A stretch of 64,000 bases of DNA from CAZWKQ01 sp964634005 (GTDB taxonomy: Bacteria > Bacteroidota > Bacteroidia > Bacteroidales > JACABE01): positions 1 to 64,000 of the forward strand of contig CAZWKQ010000007.1 of assembly GCA_964634005.1 (NCBI GenBank). The letters are read 5' to 3'. The notes under the pieces were generated by a model. The model searched no databases, was not told the DNA's origin, and worked only from the letters and a program-made list of their open reading frames with translations. The translations under genes were made by a program, and so were the position numbers. How positions within the stretch are numbered: position 1 is the first letter of the stretch; every line of letters starts with the position of its first letter. Shown piece after piece: positions 7,787-15,273 of this stretch.

Positions 7787-7815
7787 CAAAGATAATTAAT
7801 TTTTTTTCTAAACAA
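7787..7815 (-). promoter_or_regulatory. Promoter of the sigma factor-nth unit
   Basis: On the minus strand the -7 element TATCTTTG is at 7794-7787 and a -33 TTG at 7815-7813, with an 18-base spacer. The leader to the ATG at 7694 would be about 85 bases, long compared with other genes here. Confidence 0.7.
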
Positions 7816-7933
7816 TTTTTTTTTCAAAATTATTTAGATTTTTTTTGATTTTTTTACTTTTTAACATCAAAATTTATTCCAAAAAATAGAAAATGAGATT
7901 CTTTTTCGACAAAATAAAAAGCAATTTGTCAAA

Positions 7934-7964
7934 TTTGCTATATCATTGAAAAATGCTAAATTTG
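7934..7964 (+). promoter_or_regulatory. Promoter of the wzz-like gene
   Basis: TTTG at 7934-7937 and TAAATTTG at 7957-7964 with a 19-base spacer match the phylum consensus. The element overlaps the upstream in-frame ATG at 7953, so that codon cannot be the start; transcription should begin about 7970, only some 10 bases before the ATG at 7980. Confidence 0.78.
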
Positions 7965-7979
7965 CCAAAAAAAATCAAT

Positions 7980-9008
7980 ATGAACGATAATATTAATAAC
8001 AATTCCGGCTTAAATGCCTTATCATTGTTTTCTTTCCTTTGGAAATGGCGTAGGTTGATATTAATTTTAACTATTTCAGCGGCAATAGTTTCTGCCGGTG
8101 CTACATATTTAATTACACCAAAGTACAAATCGAAAGTTATTCTTTTTCCTACATCAACAAACTCAATTTCGAAAGCATTGATAAGCGAAAATTCGGATAA
8201 TAAATCCGATATACTTGAAATAGGGAAGGAAGAACAAGGTGAGCAACTTTTGCAAATTTTGAACTCAAATAAAATCAGAGATGAGATTATAAATCGTTTC
8301 AATTTGATGAAACATTATGATATTGATGAAAATTCGAAATATAAATATACAAAACTTATAAAGGAATACGAGCAAAATATTACTTTTAAAAGAACTGAAT
8401 TTATGGCGGTGGAAATATCAGTTCTTGATAAAGACCCTCAAATGGCTGCTGATATTGCAAATGCAATATCTGACATTTTAGACTCAACAAAAAATTTAAT
8501 TCAAAAAGAAAGAGCTCAAAAAGGGTTCGAAATTGTAAAAAATACTTATGAAACACTTGTCAAAGAAATAGATTTGTTGAGTGATTCATTAAGAAAGATA
8601 AGGGAGAAGGGCGTTCACGATTATGAAACTCAATCGGAAATGATTAATCAGGAGCTTGCTATACAAATTGGGAAAGGTAATGATAAAGGAGTTGCAAGGC
8701 TTAAGGCACAATTAGATACTCTTGCAAAATACGGAGGCACTTATGTAACTATAAGAAATCTACTCACATATAAAATTGGTCAACTTGCAGGTATTAAAGC
8801 AAAATACGAAGAGGCTCGAGTAGATGCTCAAGAGTATTTCCCTCAAAAATTTGTTGTTGATAGAGCATATAAAGCCGAAAAAAAATCAACTCCGGTAAGG
8901 TGGTTAATTGTTGTTATTTCTACTTTTTCTGCATTTCTTCTCACAATTTTTTCATTGATTTTTTACGAAAATGTTTATACAAATTTAAAAACTAAAGCTT
9001 CTAATTAA
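7980..9008 (+). CDS. Wzz-like polysaccharide chain-length determinant protein
   Basis: A 342-residue inner-membrane protein, starting at MNDNINNNSGL because the promoter lies over the alternative start 27 bases upstream. Membrane segment 1 is at about residues 25-45 in FLWKWRRLILILTISAAIVS and segment 2 near the C-terminus (about 307-330) after the Pro-rich KKSTPVRWLIVV. The large periplasmic part between them is mostly helical with coiled-coil character (about 160-280). This is the Wzz/BexC/GNVR polysaccharide co-polymerase arrangement without a kinase domain. Such proteins set the length of O-antigen or exopolysaccharide chains. The next gene, 3 bp away, is an O-antigen ligase/polymerase, which fits. 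Confidence 0.88.
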   Translation: MNDNINNNSGLNALSLFSFLWKWRRLILILTISAAIVSAGATYLITPKYKSKVILFPTSTNSISKALISENSDNKSDILEIGKEEQGEQLLQILNSNKIRDEIINRFNLMKHYDIDENSKYKYTKLIKEYEQNITFKRTEFMAVEISVLDKDPQMAADIANAISDILDSTKNLIQKERAQKGFEIVKNTYETLVKEIDLLSDSLRKIREKGVHDYETQSEMINQELAIQIGKGNDKGVARLKAQLDTLAKYGGTYVTIRNLLTYKIGQLAGIKAKYEEARVDAQEYFPQKFVVDRAYKAEKKSTPVRWLIVVISTFSAFLLTIFSLIFYENVYTNLKTKASN

Positions 9009-9011
9009 AGA

Positions 9012-10430
9012 TTGGAAACAAGAAAAAGGAACATAATATATTTAATCGTTACTATTTATATTTTAATCAATGCCTTTTTTATTTCAAAAGAGTGGTATTG
9101 GTTTATGTTATTTCCTTTATTTCTTGTAATATCTTATTTGTTTTTTGAATCATTTACTTTTATTTTATTTCTCATTACTTTCTTAACTCCACTTTCTATT
9201 AATTTGAGTAATTATGATGCTCAGATAGGATTGTCGATACCAACAGAACCATTAATGGCTGCTTTGGCCGGAGTATTCATTTTAAAAGTATTTAAAGAAC
9301 TGAAATTTGATAATAATGTTTTGAAACATCCGGTAACTATAGCTGTTTTTATGTATTTACTATGGATGTTTATTACGTCAATTACAAGTCAAATTCCGAT
9401 AGTCTCCTTTAAGTTTTTAATAGCAAAATTGTGGTTTATAATACCTTTTTATTTTCTGGCCACTCAGTTGTTTAAAAATATAAAGAATTTTAAGATTTTT
9501 TCTTGGATGTATGTAATACCCTTGATAGGAGTAATTATATATACAACCATTAAACATTCGAAATACGGATTTGATGAAAATATTGGTCATTGGATTATGG
9601 ACCCATTTTACAATGACCACACTGCTTATGGTGCAATGATAGCTTTTTTTATTCCCGTTGTCACAGGATTTTTGTTTGACAGAGGATATTCAGTATTTCA
9701 ACGTTTTTTTACTTTTTTTGCTTTTTTAATACTGGTTTTAGGTTTGATTTTGTCGTATAGCCGTGCAGCTTGGATCGGAATTTTTGCAGCTGTTGTATTG
9801 GCTGTAATTTTAAAATTGAAAATAAAAATAAAGTATGTTATATTTTCATTGCTTATTATGGTTTCGTTCTTTTTCCTTATGAAGAATGAAATAATAATGA
9901 AATTGGAAAAAAATAAGCAAGATACTTCCGGAAAAATCACCGAACATATACAGTCGATTTCAAATATTTCAACCGATGCTTCAAATTTAGAGAGGATTAA
10001 CAGATGGCAATCGGCTTTCAGGATGTTTCTTGATCGTCCGATTTTTGGTTTCGGTCCCGGAACTTACCAGTTTTGCTACGCTCCATACCAGTTTTCTTAC
10101 GAAAAGACAATAATAAGTACGAATGCAGGAAACAGGGGTAATGCTCACAGTGAGTATATAGGTCCTTTGGCAGAATCGGGGATTTTCGGATTGCTGACTG
10201 TGATTTTTATAGTAATTTCTACAATTTATACTTCAATTAAAGTATATAACAAAGCAAAAAATAAAAAAGTAAAACTGCTGTCTTTTTTATCATTATTGGG
10301 TTTAACAACATATTTTGTCCACGGATTTTTAAATAATTTCCTCGATACCGACAAAGCATCTGTACCATTTTGGGGGTTTATTGCAATGATAGTTGCATTG
10401 GATATTTATCACAAAGATAAAGAAGAATAA
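9012..10430 (+). CDS. O-antigen ligase/polymerase family membrane protein (Wzy/WaaL type)
   Basis: A 472-residue protein with about 11-12 membrane segments. The TTG at 9012 is the likely start: it lies 3 bp after the wzz stop, and the first ATG downstream would remove the first membrane segment. The Wzy_C signature is clear near residues 328-345 (RINRWQSAFRMFLDRPIFGF then GPGTYQF) and is followed by a periplasmic loop with AHSEYIGPLAESG. This loop is the conserved active region of lipid-linked glycan ligases and polymerases. Sequence alone does not separate polymerisation from ligation to lipid A core. The coupling to a chain-length protein favours a polymerase role or joint O-antigen assembly. 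Confidence 0.88.
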   Translation: METRKRNIIYLIVTIYILINAFFISKEWYWFMLFPLFLVISYLFFESFTFILFLITFLTPLSINLSNYDAQIGLSIPTEPLMAALAGVFILKVFKELKFDNNVLKHPVTIAVFMYLLWMFITSITSQIPIVSFKFLIAKLWFIIPFYFLATQLFKNIKNFKIFSWMYVIPLIGVIIYTTIKHSKYGFDENIGHWIMDPFYNDHTAYGAMIAFFIPVVTGFLFDRGYSVFQRFFTFFAFLILVLGLILSYSRAAWIGIFAAVVLAVILKLKIKIKYVIFSLLIMVSFFFLMKNEIIMKLEKNKQDTSGKITEHIQSISNISTDASNLERINRWQSAFRMFLDRPIFGFGPGTYQFCYAPYQFSYEKTIISTNAGNRGNAHSEYIGPLAESGIFGLLTVIFIVISTIYTSIKVYNKAKNKKVKLLSFLSLLGLTTYFVHGFLNNFLDTDKASVPFWGFIAMIVALDIYHKDKEE

Positions 10431-10441
10431 AAGGATAAGAA

Positions 10442-11389
10442 TTAAGAAAGTATTTCTTTAATTTTTTCGTTTTCAAAAAAGCCCGGAAGTCTTTTAATAT
10501 AAGCATGTTCTTTCCATTTCTTACGGACTTCATCAACAGGAACACCAAAATATACTTTGTTTCCTTCCAGATTTTTATCGACACCTGAAGTTGCCAAAAT
10601 TACTGCACCTTTACCGATTATTAAGTCCTTATTTACAGCAACTTTAGCCCATAAAATTACATCGTCCTCTATAACTGTAACTCCAGCAATTGCACTATGA
10701 GAGCCTATAAGACAATTTTTGCCGATTTTTGTATCGTGTCCAACTTGCACGTGATTGTCAAGTTTTGTTCCATCTCCGATTATTGTGTCTCCCGAAACCC
10801 CTTTATCAATAGCACATAAAGCACCAATTTCGACATTGTTACCTATAATAACTTTGCCACACGATTCCATCTTTCTGTATCCGGCCGGTTTCTTTTGGAA
10901 ATAATAAGCATCGGCTCCAATAACACTATTTGAGTGGATTATTACATTATCTCCAATTTCGGAATAATCGTAAATACTCACATTAGAATGAATAATGCAG
11001 TTTTCTCCAATTTTAACGTTATTTCCAATAAAAGTACCGGGTTGAATTATTGTGCCTTTTCCAATTTCTGCCGATTCGCTTATTAAATTATTGGATGGGG
11101 TAAATCCTCGGTACTTTCTTACTAATGTTACATAAGCTTCGAAAGGATCGTTGCAATACAACAATGCTTTTCCATCAGGACAATCTACCCTTGAGTTGAT
11201 TATTATTGTTGTTGCTTTAGAATTTAATGCCTTTTTGTAATATTTAGGATGGTCAACAAAGGTTAAGTCTCCTTTTTCAACCATATGAATTTCGTTTATT
11301 CCAGTAATAATAAATTCAGGGTCACCTATAAACTCAGCATTAATAATTTTGGCAGCGTCTTTTAAAAGAAGTGGTTCTGGTAATTTCAT
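10442..11389 (-). CDS. lpxD: LpxD-like UDP-3-O-acylglucosamine N-acyltransferase
   Basis: A 315-residue acyltransferase. The N-terminal domain (about 1-95) has the uridine-binding LpxD fold (VDHPKYYKKALNSKATTIII), followed by a left-handed beta helix of hexapeptide repeats (about 105-275; IGKGTIIQPGTFIGNNVKIG and others). The putative catalytic His lies in LDNHVQVGHDTKIG. LpxD adds the second hydroxyacyl chain in lipid A synthesis. The protein is slightly shorter than E. coli LpxD (341) and ends in a helix rather than a long C-terminal extension. In this phylum an lpxD-type gene beside efp is common and may be a second copy, the main lpxD sitting with lpxC-fabZ and lpxA, so the exact substrate is less certain than the family. 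Confidence 0.85.
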   Translation of the reverse strand: MKLPEPLLLKDAAKIINAEFIGDPEFIITGINEIHMVEKGDLTFVDHPKYYKKALNSKATTIIINSRVDCPDGKALLYCNDPFEAYVTLVRKYRGFTPSNNLISESAEIGKGTIIQPGTFIGNNVKIGENCIIHSNVSIYDYSEIGDNVIIHSNSVIGADAYYFQKKPAGYRKMESCGKVIIGNNVEIGALCAIDKGVSGDTIIGDGTKLDNHVQVGHDTKIGKNCLIGSHSAIAGVTVIEDDVILWAKVAVNKDLIIGKGAVILATSGVDKNLEGNKVYFGVPVDEVRKKWKEHAYIKRLPGFFENEKIKEILS

Positions 11390-11413
11390 TAAAATCTATT
11401 GATAAGTTATTTT

Positions 11414-11977
11414 TTATTTTACTCTTTCAGCGTACGTGCCGGTTCGTGTATCAACTTTTATTCTTTCACCTTCATTTATAAATAGTGGAACTCTTACAGT
11501 TGCTCCGGTTTCAACTATTGCGTCTTTCATGGCGTTGGTAGCTGTATTCCCTTTTTCTCCCGGTTCGGTATAAGTGATTTGCATTTCAACAAAAGCAGGT
11601 AATTCGCATTGAATCGGAGTTTCAGTATCGGCATGAACGGTAATTTCAACACTTTGACCTTCTTTTAAAAATTGAGGAGCGTTAATTATTGACTCATCAA
11701 TATTTATTTGTTCAAAAGTTTCAGAGTGCATAAAATAATAACCATCGTCAGCTTTGTATAAAAACTGATAAGGACGTCTTTCAACTCTTGCAATTTCAAT
11801 CTTAACTCCGGCTGTGAATGTATTGGGTATTACTTTTCCCGTTTTTAGATTTTTTAATTTTGTTCTAACAAATGCGGGGCCTTTTCCCGGTTTAACATGT
11901 TGAAATTCAAATATTGAATACAATTCTCCATTAAATTCTATGCATAATCCGTTTTTAAAATCTGCTGTAGTAGCCAT
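11414..11977 (-). CDS. efp: Translation elongation factor P
   Basis: A 187-residue three-domain EF-P. The start is the ATG at 11975-11977 (MATTADFKNGLCIEF); a start 60 bases upstream is excluded because the promoter at 12008-12038 lies inside that extension. The tip loop of domain I carries the modifiable lysine in HVKPGKGPAF. Domain III ends in the usual GTYAERVK. EF-P relieves ribosome stalling at polyproline. No modification enzymes of the EpmA/B or EarP type are visible nearby. The LpxD-like gene follows after 24 bp and is probably co-transcribed. Confidence 0.97.
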   Translation of the reverse strand: MATTADFKNGLCIEFNGELYSIFEFQHVKPGKGPAFVRTKLKNLKTGKVIPNTFTAGVKIEIARVERRPYQFLYKADDGYYFMHSETFEQINIDESIINAPQFLKEGQSVEITVHADTETPIQCELPAFVEMQITYTEPGEKGNTATNAMKDAIVETGATVRVPLFINEGERIKVDTRTGTYAERVK

Positions 11978-12007
11978 ACTTAATAATTTGTTTTCAAAAA
12001 TTTCGCA

Positions 12008-12038
12008 CAAAATTAGTCTTTTTTTTCTATACTGCAAA
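12008..12038 (-). promoter_or_regulatory. Promoter of efp-lpxD
   Basis: On the minus strand the -33 TTTG is at 12038-12035 and the -7 TAATTTTG at 12015-12008, with a 19-base spacer. This is a perfect consensus match and decides the start codon of efp. Confidence 0.82.
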
Positions 12039-12101
12039 ATTCAGATAATATAGCTGATTAATTGAATTTTAAGCAATTCATATTAAATAAAAAAACATTA
12101 G

Positions 12102-12743
12102 TTAAAATATCAACCTTTTGTAGTAAACTTCTTCTTTGCTATTATTCAGATTTCCTTTTATGAATCCCATTTTTTTCAGGTATTTATCATGCGATTTCGA
12201 TTGAGATTTACTACATAAAACTTCATATCCTAATTTTGAGAAAAAATAAAGGTTTTTCTTATATACAAATTTTCCCGGTTTTTGGTCTCTATATTCGGGT
12301 ATTACGTAATCCAGTCCAATATTTAGTGTTTTGTTATCGTATTCATGTGCAAGAATTACTCCCGCCACATTCATGTTTCTTAAAATAAGTAAGCTGATTT
12401 TATTTTTTTGCGGGTTAAATTCAAATTCGGGAAAATATTTTCTTATATCTTTTAAATGAAAATCAATAAATGCATCAAGATACTTATTGTCATTTCTAAC
12501 TTCAAGAAATCTGAAATATTCTTTTGCAGAGTACATTTTATAAAGATAAAAAATATCAATAGCCACAATAAACCCATTCAAAAAACCAACAGGATAAGCT
12601 TTTATTAAAAAACCGTACAAAGAAAAAAGTGCTGCTCCGAAAAGGTTAATCCATCTAAGCTTTTGAATAGAATTCATAAGCATAGATAATACTATAATAA
12701 CAGAAGCAGTATATCCAATCCATTCAAGAATTTCTTTTCCCAT
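12102..12743 (-). CDS. YgjV-like membrane protein fused to a GNAT-like domain
   Basis: A 213-residue protein. The N-terminal part (residues about 1-75) has three hydrophobic segments in a YgjV-like arrangement (WIGYTASVIIVLSMLMNSIQ, then LFGAALFSLYGFLIKAYPVG). After the last segment comes a soluble region (about 85-213) with features of a GNAT acetyltransferase, including GLDYVIPEYRDQKPGKFVY and a terminal LKKMGFIKGN. The ATG at 12741-12743 (MGKEILEW) is preferred to a TTG eight codons upstream, which would overlap the stop of arginine deiminase. It lies 17 bp after that gene and is likely co-transcribed with it. The acetyl acceptor is unknown. Confidence 0.65.
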   Translation of the reverse strand: MGKEILEWIGYTASVIIVLSMLMNSIQKLRWINLFGAALFSLYGFLIKAYPVGFLNGFIVAIDIFYLYKMYSAKEYFRFLEVRNDNKYLDAFIDFHLKDIRKYFPEFEFNPQKNKISLLILRNMNVAGVILAHEYDNKTLNIGLDYVIPEYRDQKPGKFVYKKNLYFFSKLGYEVLCSKSQSKSHDKYLKKMGFIKGNLNNSKEEVYYKRLIF

Positions 12744-12760
12744 AAACAAAAAAAATAATA

Positions 12761-14011
12761 TTACCAATCAACTTTATTTCTAAGAACAGGCATAGTCATA
12801 CATCTGGCGCCGCCTCCGCCTCTCGGAAGCTCAGACCCTTCTATGGTTATTACAAATTTGTTGTAATCTTCGGGATTTTTTCGCCCTTTTATAATATCTC
12901 GGGCTTTGATTATTTCAAATCCGTTTTTGTTTAATTCGTCCATAGTATAGCTATTTCTGGCGTAGCCAATAACTTTGCCGGGACCTAAGGCAAAGAAATT
13001 GGCACCACTATGCCATTGTTCTCTTTGCTGTATCCATAAATCCTCGGTACCGCCACAAACCAAAGGTTTAAGGTTGAAATCGAGTACCGACAAGGCTTCC
13101 ATAAGTGTATTCCTGTATCTTATAAAGCTAACTTTACCGTTTTCAATTTTTATGTGAACCGTTTGGAATTTATTCGGTCTTGCAATTAAAGGTTCAAAAA
13201 TCATACATTTATCAACATCAAGAAATGTAAACGCCATGTCGAGATGTATGAATGATTCAGGTTTTGAAGGTAACTCCTGAACCACAATATTCATTGTTGA
13301 TTTACTTTCCTTAAATCTTTCAATCAGAAAATCAACAGCTTGCGAATTTGTTCGTGTACCTAATCCACACAATATGACATCTTCTCTTGCAATTAATACA
13401 TCGCCACCTTCAATATTCATTTCGGGCGAAAAATCTTTATAATAAACAGGATTAATAGTGCGTGAACTTACAATTCCCGAGTGATTGAAAATCGTGTCCA
13501 TTATAATTGCTTCTCTTGCTCTCACATTGCTTGCCATACGGCTTATAAGAACTCTGTCGAACATCGATATTGAAGCATCTCGCATATAAAAAAAGTTATG
13601 CAATGAGCGAAGAATGTATCTTTCCTGACTTAAAAAATTTGTCAGATTATCTTTTTTCATTTCTACACCTTCAATCATTGCGTTTGAGAATTCTTCGGGG
13701 CTTAATTCTATTAGTTCATTATAAATGCTGTTTGCATTTTCGTTTGAACATACTTTGTGAGCTAAGTCACGTTTAACATCCTCGTTTATAATCGCTTCTT
13801 TAAGAAGCTCTTTAACTTCATAAACTTTAGTAAACTTTCTTAATACTTCTTCAAATTCACAATATTCTTTATTTGCAACATTCAAATTTAAAATATCACT
13901 ATACAAAGCTCTTTCTGCATTCTGAGGTGTCATATTTTCTATCTCACTTCCGGGATGATGTATTATAACTCCCTGTAATTCTCCAATTTCAGAACTAATA
14001 TTCACCTGCAT
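12761..14011 (-). CDS. Arginine deiminase family protein
   Basis: A 416-residue guanidino-group-modifying enzyme, starting at the ATG at 14009-14011 (MQVNISSEIGELQGV); a longer reading into the neighbouring insertion sequence is spurious. Diagnostic motifs are FFYMRDASISMFDRVLISRM (Asp145), EGGDVLIA, HLDMAFTFLD and the catalytic Cys404 in RGGGGARCMTMPVLR. Arginine deiminase converts arginine to citrulline and ammonia. The usual partners, ornithine carbamoyltransferase and carbamate kinase, are not in the window, so it may work in nitrogen supply, acid tolerance or protein-free arginine turnover rather than a complete ATP-yielding pathway. A YgjV/GNAT fusion gene follows in the same unit. An IS982-like element ends about 70 bp upstream of its start. 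Confidence 0.9.
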   Translation of the reverse strand: MQVNISSEIGELQGVIIHHPGSEIENMTPQNAERALYSDILNLNVANKEYCEFEEVLRKFTKVYEVKELLKEAIINEDVKRDLAHKVCSNENANSIYNELIELSPEEFSNAMIEGVEMKKDNLTNFLSQERYILRSLHNFFYMRDASISMFDRVLISRMASNVRAREAIIMDTIFNHSGIVSSRTINPVYYKDFSPEMNIEGGDVLIAREDVILCGLGTRTNSQAVDFLIERFKESKSTMNIVVQELPSKPESFIHLDMAFTFLDVDKCMIFEPLIARPNKFQTVHIKIENGKVSFIRYRNTLMEALSVLDFNLKPLVCGGTEDLWIQQREQWHSGANFFALGPGKVIGYARNSYTMDELNKNGFEIIKARDIIKGRKNPEDYNKFVITIEGSELPRGGGGARCMTMPVLRNKVDW

Positions 14012-14037
14012 ATTTTTTGATTTTTTAATAATTTCCG

Positions 14038-14070
14038 CAAAATTAGTATTTTTAGGGGAGATAATACCAA
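14038..14070 (-). promoter_or_regulatory. Probable promoter of arginine deiminase, next to the IS end
   Basis: On the minus strand TAATTTTG lies at 14045-14038 and a TTG at 14070-14068, with a 22-base spacer, slightly longer than consensus. The IS inverted repeat starts at 14082, so the core promoter survived the insertion but any upstream control site was displaced. Confidence 0.5.
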
Positions 14071-14083
14071 TTTTTAATGCCAA

Positions 14084-14992
14084 TCAAGGGTTGAAAATTA
14101 GATAAAAATAGGCAGCAGCAATTCTGCCAAAAACATGAACAATTAAACCTTTTGTTGACCTTACTTTGTTAGCTTTTTGAAAATCTGTTTTTTCAATAAG
14201 CCAATTGAATAAAGATTCTATCGGTTGCCTTACATTTGATACTGCCTTGGAGTAAAGGTCATTATAAGCTCTATTGAATTTCTTATCAAAATCAGATTGA
14301 TTCTTTACTCCTTTAATTGGGGTTAACATTATTGAGTTTTTCGTTTCCATAATTTGTTCAAAAAACTCATCATTTTTATAGATTTTATCACCAAAAAATG
14401 TTCTGTCTTTAATATTGCTCCAAGCTTGTTTAAATACATTTAAATCATTCTCTGATGCTGCTGTAAGTAATAATTGTTCAGGATGAGGTAAATGTCCTTT
14501 TCGATGATAAGAAAATGCATGTAATTTAACTCCATGATAATACATGTTTTTTGTAGAACAATATCCCTTGTCTGTCAACTCTGTAGCAACTTTCCCCTTG
14601 CGTTTACCTGAGCTAGTTATGATAGGTATTGAGTCTAATAAACTAGTTTCCATTACACAATCCATTGGTATATTGTTGTTTAAAAGGTGGCTTGTCAAAA
14701 TAGGAAATACTGATGCAAGTCTATTTATCCTATTATTAAAAGCGGCATAGGAGTGGAGTTTTGGAAACCATGAAATCAAATAATCTTTGGCAAATGCGTG
14801 TATTTGCTTACATTTAAAACGCTGTTCGTGAAAAATAGAGTAAATATAAATTGTCAACACTTCCTGGTCAGTAAACTCAGGTTTATTGTTGTTGCTAAAA
14901 CGCTGACAATGAAATTTTAAATCTTTTTCGTAAAAATCGCAGATGTACATGTAAATTTCTATTAATTTAGCTTCATTATTCTTGATAATCAT
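14084..14992 (-). CDS. IS982-like DDE transposase
   Basis: A 302-residue transposase with IS982-like features: the N-terminal EFTDQEVLTIYIYSIFHEQR, the central GYCSTKNMYYHGVKLHAF, and candidate DDE residues in SLLDSIPI, FFGDKIYKND and RQPIESLFNWL. It ends AYFYLIFNP. Length fits the family (about 290-310). The frame is intact, so the element may be active. The start codon at 14990-14992 lies inside one arm of a long inverted repeat (14981-15039), which could hide the start in read-through transcripts. The stop codon lies within the left terminal inverted repeat. Confidence 0.88.
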   Translation of the reverse strand: MIIKNNEAKLIEIYMYICDFYEKDLKFHCQRFSNNNKPEFTDQEVLTIYIYSIFHEQRFKCKQIHAFAKDYLISWFPKLHSYAAFNNRINRLASVFPILTSHLLNNNIPMDCVMETSLLDSIPIITSSGKRKGKVATELTDKGYCSTKNMYYHGVKLHAFSYHRKGHLPHPEQLLLTAASENDLNVFKQAWSNIKDRTFFGDKIYKNDEFFEQIMETKNSIMLTPIKGVKNQSDFDKKFNRAYNDLYSKAVSNVRQPIESLFNWLIEKTDFQKANKVRSTKGLIVHVFGRIAAAYFYLIFNP

Positions 14993-15039
14993 ATCTTGGA
15001 TGCTTTGTGGTTATTGTAGCCAAGATATTGATTATCAAG
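14981..15039. repeat. Long inverted repeat over the transposase start codon
   Basis: CTTGATAATCATATCTTGG (14981-14999) is the reverse complement of CCAAGATATTGATTATCAAG (15020-15039) except for one extra base, with a 20-base loop. The left arm contains the transposase ATG. In a transcript entering the IS from outside on the minus strand, the hairpin would pair the start codon, a theme known from IS10 and IS50. Confidence 0.8.
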
Positions 15040-15202
15040 TCATTATTCAAGAATGATAATCATAAGTTATTAACAATCCGATGTTTAGATGTTTTTGAAA
15101 ATTTCTGATTTTAACCCTTGATTCACATTTTTAATATATGTACACAAAACGTAAAATAAAACTTAAACAAAATTAATCACTTATAAAATTTTATTATCGA
15201 AA

Positions 15203-15235
15203 TTGGGTTATATAGTAAAATATTTCATAGGTTTG
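15203..15235 (+). promoter_or_regulatory. Probable promoter of the LptF/G-type permease gene
   Basis: TAGGTTTG at 15228-15235 fits TAnnTTTG, and a TTG lies at 15203-15205 with a 22-base spacer. The predicted leader to the GTG start at 15274 is about 35 bases. Confidence 0.5.
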
Positions 15236-15273
15236 CAACAAATAAAAATTTCATTACAATAAATTTCAGATAA

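Larger units (their letters stand above)
14082..15123 (-). mobile_element. IS982-family-like insertion sequence, apparently complete
   Basis: About 1.04 kb bounded by inverted repeats. The left end (14082) reads AATCAAGGGTTGAAAATTAGA on the plus strand and the right end (to 15123) reads AATCAAGGGTTAAAATCAGA in reverse complement; the first 11 bases are identical. It contains one transposase gene on the minus strand that fills most of the element. No clear direct target duplication is visible: the bases outside the ends (TGCC left, CACA right) differ, though the exact element border may be inside the shared AATCA. The element lies between the arginine deiminase and LptF/G-type permease genes and disrupts no reading frame. 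Confidence 0.85.

Noticed and set aside
7943..8302. 119-codon minus-strand frame
   Set aside because: Antisense to the start of the wzz-like gene and across its promoter; no family features.
11978..12037. N-terminal extension of EF-P
   Set aside because: The perfect promoter at 12008-12038 lies inside it and the family starts at MATTADF.
14012..14083. N-terminal extension of arginine deiminase
   Set aside because: It begins with TTG inside the IS inverted repeat and crosses the promoter; the family starts at MQVNISSEIG.
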